Source: Isoptericola croceus
Lineage (GTDB): Bacteria > Actinomycetota > Actinomycetes > Actinomycetales > Cellulomonadaceae
Length of the DNA stretch: 64,000 nt
NCBI RefSeq assembly: GCF_029382255.1
Contig: NZ_JARLLG010000006.1
Span: forward strand, 62,001-126,000
Reading direction: 5' to 3'
The notes under the pieces are model-generated. The model saw only the letters and a list, made by a program, of their open reading frames with translations, made no database searches and had not been told where the DNA came from. This document shows, in pieces, positions 1 to 6,515 of this stretch; within the stretch, counting starts at the first letter, position 1, and each line of letters starts with the position of its first letter. Position numbers and translations under genes: made by a program.

Positions 1-552
1 GTGCTGCAGAACATGCTGCTGGCCTCGCCGTCCAACCCCGGCGAGAAGCTCGCGCTCTCCTGGCTGCCGTTCCTGTGGAAGAAGCACGAGGCGGAGACCA
101 CCGAGAAGGCGATGGAGATCCTCGCCCGGTTCAAGCTCGACACGAAGGCCGCGGATTACGCGGGCTCGCTGTCGGGCGGTCAGCGCAAGCTGCTCGAGAT
201 GGCACGCGCACTGATGACCGACCCCACGATCATCATGCTCGACGAGCCGATGGCAGGCGTGAACCCCGCCCTGGTGCAGTCGCTCCTCCACCACATCCAG
301 GCCCTGCGCGACGAGGGCATGACCGTCCTGTTCGTGGAGCACGACATGCACGCGGTCCGGCACATCTCCGACTGGGTCGTCGTCATGGCCGAGGGTCGGA
401 TCGTGGCCGAGGGACCGCCCGGCAGCGTCATGAAGGACCAGGCGGTCGTGGACGCCTACCTCGGCGCCCACCACGACACCGACCTCGGGGACGACTCGCT
501 GCTCGACCCCGCGGTGCTGGCCCGGCTCGAGGCAGAGGAGGAGAAGCGATGA
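1..552 (+). CDS. livG: Branched-chain amino-acid ABC transporter ATPase, C-terminal part (LivG type)
   Basis: Cytoplasmic ATPase subunit of a Liv-type (HAAT) importer; only the last 183 residues are in the window. The ABC signature LSGGQ (about residue 57) and the Walker B run IIMLDEP (about residue 75) are visible, followed by the H-loop in FVEHDM. Walker A lies upstream of the window, so the GTG at base 1 is not the true start. An acidic tail follows the ABC core. The stop TGA overlaps the ATG of the next ATPase gene (ATGA), so the two are translationally coupled, as is usual for LivG and LivF. The substrate could be branched-chain amino acids, urea or short amides; the sequence does not decide. 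Confidence 0.9.
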   Translation: MLQNMLLASPSNPGEKLALSWLPFLWKKHEAETTEKAMEILARFKLDTKAADYAGSLSGGQRKLLEMARALMTDPTIIMLDEPMAGVNPALVQSLLHHIQALRDEGMTVLFVEHDMHAVRHISDWVVVMAEGRIVAEGPPGSVMKDQAVVDAYLGAHHDTDLGDDSLLDPAVLARLEAEEEKR

Positions 553-1451
553 ATGCCACCGCCACCGTTCCCGGCGAGAAGATGTCGGCCGCCGGAGTCC
601 CGCAGAAGGACCTGCTCCTGCACGCGGACAACCTCGTCGCCGGCTACATCCCCGGCGTCAACATCCTCGACGAGTGCTCGCTCGAGGTCGCCAAGGGTGA
701 GCTCGTCGGCATCATCGGCCCGAACGGGGCCGGCAAGTCGACGCTGCTCAAGGCGCTCTTCGGTCTGGTGAAGATCCACTCCGGCACCGTCACCCTGGAG
801 GGCAAGGACATCACCGGGATGAAGGCGAACCAGCTCGTCGCCAACGGCGTCGGGTTCGTCCCCCAGAACAACAACGTGTTCCCCTCGCTGACGGTCGAGG
901 AGAACATGCGGATGGGGACGTACCTCAAGCCGAGCATCTTCGACGAGCGCTGGTCGTTCATCGGCGACCTGTTCCCCGTGCTGCACGATCGCCGCACGCA
1001 GCGTGCGGGCGCCATGTCCGGCGGCGAGCGGCAGATGGTCGCCATGGCCCGCGCGCTGATGATGAACCCGTCGGTGCTGCTGCTCGACGAGCCCTCCGCG
1101 GGGCTGTCACCCGTGCGTCAGGACGAGACGTTCCTGCGCACCCGGATGATCAACAAGGCCGGGGTCTCGGTGATCATGGTCGAGCAGAACGCCCGCCGCT
1201 GCCTGCAGATCTGCGACCGCGGCTACGTGCTCGACCAGGGCAAGGACGCGTACACGGGCACCGGGCGCGAGCTCCAGGCCGACCCCAAGGTCATCTCGCT
1301 GTACCTCGGCACCCTCGCCGAGGACGTCGACGAGGCCGCCCACACGGCCGAGGTGAAGGCCGCCGAGCAGGAGCGGCTCGAGGCCGCCGTCGAGGCGGAA
1401 GCCGAGGCGCAGGCGCTCGCGGAGGAGGCCGACAAGAACGAGGAGAGCTGA
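549..1451 (+). CDS. livF: Branched-chain amino-acid ABC transporter ATPase LivF
   Basis: Second ATPase of the Liv-type importer, 300 residues. Walker A is GPNGAGKST (residues 57-65), the signature is MSGGERQ, and Walker B is VLLLDEPSAG. The LivF-like ending continues into a tail of about 45 residues rich in Ala and Glu that is not part of the ABC fold and is probably a coiled or disordered extension. The ATG at 549 is chosen because it overlaps the livG stop and removes a long unrelated upstream reading frame. It ends the operon: a strong hairpin follows 28 bases downstream. The likely binding protein is encoded convergently at 2836-4137. Confidence 0.93.
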   Translation: MNATATVPGEKMSAAGVPQKDLLLHADNLVAGYIPGVNILDECSLEVAKGELVGIIGPNGAGKSTLLKALFGLVKIHSGTVTLEGKDITGMKANQLVANGVGFVPQNNNVFPSLTVEENMRMGTYLKPSIFDERWSFIGDLFPVLHDRRTQRAGAMSGGERQMVAMARALMMNPSVLLLDEPSAGLSPVRQDETFLRTRMINKAGVSVIMVEQNARRCLQICDRGYVLDQGKDAYTGTGRELQADPKVISLYLGTLAEDVDEAAHTAEVKAAEQERLEAAVEAEAEAQALAEEADKNEES

Positions 1452-1478
1452 CGCGCACCGCGTGACGACAGCTCCTCG

Positions 1479-1522
1479 GACGACGGCGGGTGGCCCGCAC
1501 GACCTGGCCACCCGCCGTCGTC
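1479..1522 (+). terminator. Hairpin terminator after livF
   Basis: Perfect 17-bp stem (1479-1495 with 1506-1522) and a 10-nt loop, starting 28 bases after the livF stop. There is no U-tract, which is common for actinobacterial hairpin terminators. Confidence 0.7.
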
Positions 1523-1530
1523 ATCCCAAG

Positions 1531-1563
1531 CGCGAGGTAGCGCACGACGGCGCGAGGTAGCGC
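1531..1563. repeat. 20-bp-period repeat, locus 1 (two units, CGCGAGGTAGCGC)
   Basis: Two copies of the 13-mer CGCGAGGTAGCGC at 1531-1543 and 1551-1563, spaced exactly 20 bp start to start. This is the reverse complement of the GCGCTACCTCGCG core seen at 2699, 6463 and 50331. It lies right after the livF terminator hairpin and in inverted orientation to the pair that closes the next gene. Confidence 0.8.
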
Positions 1564-1673
1564 AGGTCGGCTCCACGCGGTACCTGCCTGGGACCGGGAC
1601 CACTGCCGCCGCCTGTCCACAGGCGCTGATGGCTGAGCCTTGACGCCGGCCCTGAGGCACCAGAGTCGACGTC

Positions 1674-2699
1674 ATGACGGCTGAACTGCACGTGGCCTCG
1701 ATCCGCCGCATCTCCGAGATCCTCGCGACGATGCGCGCACCCGGCTCGCCGCTGCGTTCCATGCTGAGCGCAGACGTCACGGACCCTCCACGCGTCCCGG
1801 CGCCTGCGAGCATCGAGCTCGCCGACCCGGCGGTCGTCGCGGCGCACGTACGGAACGGACTCCTCCGAGACATTCGCGGCGGAGTCGTCCCGAACATGCC
1901 GGACGGGCAGGACGAATCCCAGCACTCCGGGGAGATTCTCCGCGTGGCAGCCGACCTGGTCGCCCATGCCCGCGGCGACTTCGTGCTCAGCCATGCCACC
2001 GCCGCCCACCTGCACGGCGCGTGGACCTACGCAACTCCGGCACTCGTGCACGTGACGCACGAGTTCCACCCGCACGTCGCGCGGAGAGCGGAACCCCAGG
2101 TCCGCCGGCACCACACCCGACTGCGGCCGAGCGAACGGACCGTCGTCCATGGTGTCCCCGTGACCTCGCCCGAGCGCACGCTCGTCGACTGCCTGCGCAC
2201 CCTGCCCGCACCGGGCGCCCTCGTGGTCGCCGACTCGCTGTTCCGCCGCGGGGCCGACCCCGATGAGGTGTCGCGGATCATGAGTGCTTCGAGAGGCAAG
2301 CGCGGGATGCTGCAGGCGCGTCGGCTCTTCGATGTCTGTGATCCGCGCTCGGCCTCACCGGGCGAGACGGTGGCGAGGCTCGTCGCGATCGACGGTGGAC
2401 TCCCGCGCCCGGAGTGCCAGATGGAGGTCCGGACAGCGTCGGCGACGCGGTTCGTGGACTTTGGCTGGCCCGATGTCGGTCTCGGCGTGGAGTTCGACGG
2501 CGAGATCAAGTACTCCGGCGGGGAGTACGGGGACCCGCAGGACGTCAGCCGCAACCAACAGCTCCGCCACGACGAGATCGCGGCCACCGGTGTCGCGATC
2601 ATCCGAGCGGGTTGGCGCGACCTCGCCGATCCGCTCACCCTGGGTCGCCGCATGACGCTCACCTACTACACCGCTCGGGGCGCGAGAAACCTCGCATAG
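1674..2699 (+). CDS. AbiEi/DUF559-like protein with PD-(D/E)XK-like C-terminus
   Basis: 341-residue cytoplasmic protein of a type frequent in actinobacteria. The middle part (about 90-190) resembles the AbiEi antitoxin region, with TSPERTLVDCLR followed by a helical segment. The C-terminal part (about 235-340) contains GVEFDGEIKY, which looks like a DUF559/Vsr-type PD-(D/E)XK core. No AbiEii-like nucleotidyltransferase toxin lies next to it, so this is a solitary gene rather than a complete type IV toxin-antitoxin pair. It is flanked on both sides by pairs of the 20-bp repeat in inverted orientation, and its TAG stop abuts the downstream pair. The family assignment is by motif recognition; the nuclease activity is inferred. 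Confidence 0.7.
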   Translation: MTAELHVASIRRISEILATMRAPGSPLRSMLSADVTDPPRVPAPASIELADPAVVAAHVRNGLLRDIRGGVVPNMPDGQDESQHSGEILRVAADLVAHARGDFVLSHATAAHLHGAWTYATPALVHVTHEFHPHVARRAEPQVRRHHTRLRPSERTVVHGVPVTSPERTLVDCLRTLPAPGALVVADSLFRRGADPDEVSRIMSASRGKRGMLQARRLFDVCDPRSASPGETVARLVAIDGGLPRPECQMEVRTASATRFVDFGWPDVGLGVEFDGEIKYSGGEYGDPQDVSRNQQLRHDEIAATGVAIIRAGWRDLADPLTLGRRMTLTYYTARGARNLA

Positions 2700-2731
2700 C
2701 GCTACCTCGCGCCGTCTTGCGCTACCTCGCG
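2699..2731. repeat. 20-bp-period repeat, locus 2 (two units, GCGCTACCTCGCG)
   Basis: GCGCTACCTCGCG at 2699-2711 and 2719-2731, with a 7-bp spacer CCGTCTT and an exact 20-bp period. It begins on the last base of the TAG stop of the preceding gene and lies between convergent genes. A weak third unit (CGCTACC) follows at about 2739. Confidence 0.8.
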
Positions 2732-2753
2732 TTCGCATCGCTACCGGAGGAAC

Positions 2754-2800
2754 GACGACGGCCCGGTCGCCTCCGGGAGGGAGGTGACCGGGCCGTCGTC
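2754..2800. terminator. Bidirectional hairpin between convergent genes
   Basis: A perfect 15-bp stem (2754-2768 with 2786-2800) and a 17-nt loop lie between the stop at 2699 and the convergent stop at 2836. It could terminate both transcripts. Confidence 0.65.
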
Positions 2801-2835
2801 GGACGTGCTGAGCCGCACGGCTCAGGTCGCGAGAA

Positions 2836-4137
2836 TCACTCGATCGAGCCCTCGATCTCCCGGTCGAACGAGTACTCGTTCGACTCGTCGAAGGAGTAGA
2901 TCCCGATGAAGGCCGACGACGGGTCGTTGGCCTCGTTCAGCGGACCGGTGCCCGAGTAGCCCACATAGCGGATCTCCTCGCCTGCCTCGAGCGCAGCAAC
3001 GGCGTCGGCGAACGTGCTCACCTCGGTGCCGCCCTCCGAGCCGGAGACCGCACGGATGTTGTCGGCGATGGTCCGGCCGTCCGTGGCACCACCGCGAACC
3101 GCGGCGAGCGCGGCGAGCATCGTGGAGTCGTAGGACTCGGCGGAGTAGGAGTAGTCGGCGAGCGTGCCACCCTCGTTCTCGGAGTACCACTCGTTGAGGC
3201 GCTCACGGAACTCGTCCTCGGCCTGCGCGCCGGGCAGGGTGCCCAGCACACCGGTCAGCGTGCCCTCGTCGAACTGGTCGCCGTAGTTGGACAGGTTGCC
3301 GTCGCAGAAGTACGTGGTGCCGTCGAAGTCCCAGCCCTGGGCCACGAGCTCGTTGACGATCGCCACGGTCTCCTCGAAGGCGATGACGACGATCGCGTCC
3401 GGCTCGGCAGCAAGTGCGGCCGTCACCTGAGCACCGAAGTTCGTCTCACCGGGCGGGAACTCCTGGCCGGCGCCGCCGCCGCCGTAGACGACCGAGCCGC
3501 CGCCGGCCTCGATGGCCGACTGCGTGTGGTCCCGCAGGCCGGTGCCGTATGCCTCGTTCTGGACGAGCATCGCGATGTCGGTGTGACCACCGTCGAGGAT
3601 CAGCGAGCCGAGCGCCGCACCCTGGACCGTGTCCGGCGGGGCGGTGCGGGCGAAGAAGTCTCCGTAACCGGAGAGGTCGGCCGCGGTGTTCGCCGGCGAG
3701 ATCTGCATGACCTCGGCCTCGGCGAAGGTGTCGACGACCGACAGCGTCACGCCGGACGAGGCAGCGCCGATGACGGCGGAGACACCCCTGCCGATGAGGT
3801 CCGTAGCCGTCGAGCTGGCCACCGACGGGTCGGTGGTGTCACCCGAGTCGCCCCACTCGACCGTCACGTCGTTGCCGAGGACGCCGCCTGCCTCGTTGAT
3901 GTCGTCGATCGCGAGGCCGACGCCGGCGATCTCGGGCGGGCCGAGGAACGCCAGCGTGCCGGTGACCGGCAGGATGGTGCCGATGGTCAGGGGCTCCGCG
4001 TCGGCCATCGCCTCGTCGGTGGTCTCCTCGGCGGCCGGCTCGCCCTCCGACTCGCTGTCGGAGGCGCAGGCCGCCAGGCCAAGGCTGAGGACTGCCGCAA
4101 AGGCGATGCCCTTGGCAGCCGTCATGCGTCGATTCAT
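2836..4137 (-). CDS. Liv-type substrate-binding lipoprotein
   Basis: 433-residue extracytoplasmic binding protein of a HAAT-family importer. The signal peptide ends in a lipobox, LGLAAC, so the mature protein should be lipid-anchored after a short acidic linker rich in Glu and Asp. The mature part starts LTIGTILPVTGT and keeps the type I periplasmic binding fold of LivK/Peripla_BP_6 (FLGPPEIAGVGLAIDDINEAGG). The ATG at 4137 is preceded by a purine-rich GAAGGGGAAG. It faces the livG-livF operon and is the best candidate binding protein for it, although no permease genes are visible here. The ligand is not predictable from the sequence. Confidence 0.9.
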   Translation of the reverse strand: MNRRMTAAKGIAFAAVLSLGLAACASDSESEGEPAAEETTDEAMADAEPLTIGTILPVTGTLAFLGPPEIAGVGLAIDDINEAGGVLGNDVTVEWGDSGDTTDPSVASSTATDLIGRGVSAVIGAASSGVTLSVVDTFAEAEVMQISPANTAADLSGYGDFFARTAPPDTVQGAALGSLILDGGHTDIAMLVQNEAYGTGLRDHTQSAIEAGGGSVVYGGGGAGQEFPPGETNFGAQVTAALAAEPDAIVVIAFEETVAIVNELVAQGWDFDGTTYFCDGNLSNYGDQFDEGTLTGVLGTLPGAQAEDEFRERLNEWYSENEGGTLADYSYSAESYDSTMLAALAAVRGGATDGRTIADNIRAVSGSEGGTEVSTFADAVAALEAGEEIRYVGYSGTGPLNEANDPSSAFIGIYSFDESNEYSFDREIEGSIE

Positions 4138-5216
4138 GTGCTTCCCCTTCGGGGTCGGACTTTCCCGCGGCTACTCAATGCCGCATGTAGTGGCGCTGAA
4201 CCTAACCCGATTGTGTGACGTGCATGTGTCAGATGCGCCACATCACCGGGATCGTGACGAACATGTTATGTGTCTCACACTGCGGGCGGGACCGTGGCGC
4301 CCGGTGTGAGGCCAGCGACGAGACGGGGGCGAGGCCGACCGTCGGTCCAGAACGCTGTCTCCAGCTCCTCGTCGGAACCGGGGTGAGAACGGGTCGACGG
4401 GGGTGACCGATACCGTGCCGTGCGCCGCCGGACAGGGCCGCGGCCACACGCCGGAGACGCCGGCACAGCGCCACCTGGACCGGGGCCACACCGGCCCCGC
4501 GACGACCGGCTCGGCCCTGCCGCCGCCGGGCCCACATCGCGCCCGGACCTCAGGCGCACCTCGACGGCAATCCCCCGCATCGCCGTCAGACGGCCTGACC
4601 ATCGCCCTCCGGTAGGCGGGCTGCACCTCGATGCCGGTCATCGCCAGATCCGTCCCCCGCCTCGCTGACCAGGCGTTCCAAGGGAACGGCCACCGGGTAC
4701 CTGGCGCCTCGTGCGGCTGCCGCGCCACCGCCGCGAGCCGACGACGAGGCCCTCGGACGCGGCCGGTGGACGGGCATCAGACCCGCACCGGCGGGGTACC
4801 CGGGCGTGCCAGGCGCTCCCGGAGATGCGAGGGCCGGGGGCGTGGCCCCGGTCGCCGACGCTGACCTCGGCGGTATCGAGCGGCTCCCCGCGAACCACGC
4901 GGTGGATGCCGGCGCTCCCTGGCGGCCCGGCCCGTGCGGACGGAGAGGTGACCCTCGCCCGGGTGACGGAACTGCTGGCCCGGGCGTCGCCGTCGGGCAC
5001 GGCCGGAACCCCCGGCGATCCAGGCACGTCGGCAACACCGTCCGGGGTGATAATGGGAACAGTCGTGCACGACATTCGGTGTTGTGCTGGTGCGATGGCG
5101 CGCGCTCGCGTACGGTTGTGGCTGTTGCAGTGTGTTGCTCGTACCGGGACGGTCACCCGTCCTGCGTCGGGGAGGTCGCGTCGTCAGGATTGACGCGGCT
5201 AACCGGCGGACCTTGG
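4138..5216. other. Gene-poor 1.1 kb intergenic stretch
   Basis: No open frame here has a credible protein. All translations on both strands are Pro/Arg/Gly-rich shadows without motifs and mostly without a ribosome binding site. The left 130 bases are less GC-rich and probably hold the promoter of the Liv-type lipoprotein gene on the minus strand. The right end carries the promoter of the cold-shock gene. The middle (about 4300-5050) could be an old, decayed gene, but no family could be recognised across frames. Confidence 0.5.
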
Positions 5217-5286
5217 TCTTTCAAGAGTTGACGACGAACACCGTGATGAGCGCCCCCGACAGTCGGGGTCGCCGACTCTTGAAGGA
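5217..5286 (+). promoter_or_regulatory. Cold-shock leader: long-range helix sequestering the Shine-Dalgarno
   Basis: Bases 5217-5228 (TCTTTCAAGAGT) can pair with 5275-5286 (ACTCTTGAAGGA) over 12 base pairs with a single G-U pair. The second strand contains most of the ribosome binding site GAAGGAG in front of the csp ATG at 5293. Between the arms, 5254-5260 and 5262-5268 form a small GC hairpin. The closed form would mask translation initiation. Whether the switch responds to temperature is inferred from the csp gene downstream. Confidence 0.6.
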
Positions 5287-5292
5287 GTACCC

Positions 5293-5496
5293 ATGGCCAC
5301 CGGAACCGTGAAGTGGTTCAACAGCGAAAAGGGCTACGGCTTCATCGCACCCGAGGACGGCACCGCGGACGTGTTCGTTCACTTCTCCGCCATCCAGTCG
5401 CAGGGCTACCGCTCGCTGGAAGAGGAGCAGAAGGTCGAGTTCGACGTCACGCAGGGCCCCAAGGGCCCGCAGGCGGAGAACGTTCGCCCGGTCTGA
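5293..5496 (+). CDS. cspA: Cold-shock protein (CspA family)
   Basis: 67-residue single cold-shock domain, the usual length. It is an OB-fold RNA/DNA chaperone with RNP1 (KGYGFI) and RNP2 (VFVHF), and it starts [14 protein letters not shown] as in typical CspA/CspC. It binds single-stranded nucleic acid and acts as an RNA chaperone. The ATG follows GAAGGAG with good spacing. The leader can fold so that this site is paired (see 5217-5286). It is monocistronic, with a hairpin terminator 45 bases after the stop. Confidence 0.97.
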   Translation: MATGTVKWFNSEKGYGFIAPEDGTADVFVHFSAIQSQGYRSLEEEQKVEFDVTQGPKGPQAENVRPV

Positions 5497-5540
5497 TCTC
5501 ACGCGTGACGGTCGCCTGAGGGCGGCCCTCTCCTCGTGCG

Positions 5541-5584
5541 AACGGCCCGCACCCGTTGCCTCACGGCAGCAGGTGCGGGCCGTT
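5541..5584 (+). terminator. Terminator of the cold-shock gene
   Basis: A 13-bp GC-rich stem (5541-5553 with 5572-5584) is followed by TCTCGTCCT. Its position downstream of csp rules out the early start at 5536 for the next gene. Confidence 0.75.
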
Positions 5585-5637
5585 TCTCGTCCTCGGAAGG
5601 CGGGGAACCACGACGTCCCATCGCTCGTTCCACCGGC

Positions 5638-6444
5638 ATGGGCTTTCTCGACCGACTTCTCGGCAGGTCACGCGACGAGCGTTCCGACATCCCCGGCATG
5701 ACCGGCGGCGGCACTCCCCGCGGCTACCACTCGCCGACGCAGAGCTACCAGGGCTACCAGGGCTACCAGCAGCCGACGGCGGCACACACCACGGCAGCGT
5801 CCCCGCCGGCCTCTCCCGGTACGGCAGGAGGCCGCGGCGCCGACGACGTGGCGATCGACCGCTACCGCTATCTTCTGCGCACGGCTCCGCCGGACGCCGT
5901 CGAGCAGGCACACGTCGAGGCCTTCTCCCAGCTCACTCCCGAACAGCGTCGACGCGTGCTCGCCGAGGTCGGGGCGTCCCTCCCGGCGTCCGAGCGCGCC
6001 ACGTCGGACGACCCGCAGGCGCTGGCACGGATGGCGACCCGTGCGGAGCTGCGCAACCCGGGAACACTGGAGAACTCGTTCCGCGGTCAGGGCGGTGCTG
6101 CGGGGGCTCCGGGGTTCGGCTCGATGGTCGGTTCGAGCCTGCTCGGCACGGTGGCGGGCGTCGTGATCGGCTCCGCGGTGGCGAACGCCCTGTTCGGCCC
6201 GATGTTCGGCGATCCGACGACGCCGGTCGCCGAGGACGCGGCGGCTGGTGCTGAGGGTGCCGACGCCGCTGATTCCGGTGGCTTCGATGCCGGTGCCGAC
6301 GCCGGCGGCGCCGAGGTGGCGGGCGACGAAGGAGGGCTCTTCGGAGGTTTCTTCGGTGGCGACGGCGGCGGCTTGTTCGGTGGCGACGGCGGAGGTTTCT
6401 TCGGTGGCGACGGCGGCGGCTTCGACGGAGGCTTCGACATCTGA
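5638..6444 (+). CDS. Gly-rich membrane protein with phenylalanine/glycine repeats
   Basis: 268 residues, no function assigned. An N-terminal short amphipathic stretch (MGFLDRLLGRS) and a Gln/Tyr-rich linker (GYQGYQGYQQ) precede a helical domain at about residues 80-150 (RYLLRTAPPDAVEQAH, LTPEQRRRVLAEVG) that recurs in actinobacterial hypothetical proteins. A hydrophobic Gly/Ala segment (about 160-190) could insert in the membrane. The last 45 residues are tandem GGDGGG(F/L)FG repeats ending FDGGFDI. The ATG at 5638 is chosen because the longer frame would read through the csp terminator. Its stop is followed by the 20-bp repeat locus 3. Confidence 0.7.
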   Translation: MGFLDRLLGRSRDERSDIPGMTGGGTPRGYHSPTQSYQGYQGYQQPTAAHTTAASPPASPGTAGGRGADDVAIDRYRYLLRTAPPDAVEQAHVEAFSQLTPEQRRRVLAEVGASLPASERATSDDPQALARMATRAELRNPGTLENSFRGQGGAAGAPGFGSMVGSSLLGTVAGVVIGSAVANALFGPMFGDPTTPVAEDAAAGAEGADAADSGGFDAGADAGGAEVAGDEGGLFGGFFGGDGGGLFGGDGGGFFGGDGGGFDGGFDI

Positions 6445-6462
6445 CGGCCGCCGGCAGATCCA

Positions 6463-6515
6463 GCGCTACCTCGTGCGGTCCTGCGCTACCTCGCGCGGTC
6501 TTGCGCTACCTCGCG
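6463..6515. repeat. 20-bp-period repeat, locus 3 (three units)
   Basis: GCGCTACCTCGTG at 6463-6475, then GCGCTACCTCGCG at 6483-6495 and 6503-6515, at an exact 20-bp period. The spacers are CGGTCCT and CGGTCTT. It lies between convergent stops, and the TAG stop of the helicase gene (complement of 6506-6508) is made by the third unit itself. Confidence 0.85.

Noticed and set aside
1674-2699. A complete type IV (AbiE) toxin-antitoxin system
   Set aside because: Only the AbiEi-like protein is present; no nucleotidyltransferase toxin gene is adjacent.
1531-2731. Repeat pairs read as a CRISPR array or as insertion-sequence ends
   Set aside because: Spacers are 7 bp and similar to each other, no Cas genes, no transposase, and the same units occur at two other loci without a bounded element.
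4243-5231. Several frames of 100-170 codons in the gene-poor stretch
   Set aside because: No recognisable domain, no consistent ribosome binding site, and competing frames of equal length on both strands.
5536-5637. Upstream extension of the Gly-rich protein
   Set aside because: It would read through the csp terminator hairpin and has no ribosome binding site; the ATG at 5638 fits better.
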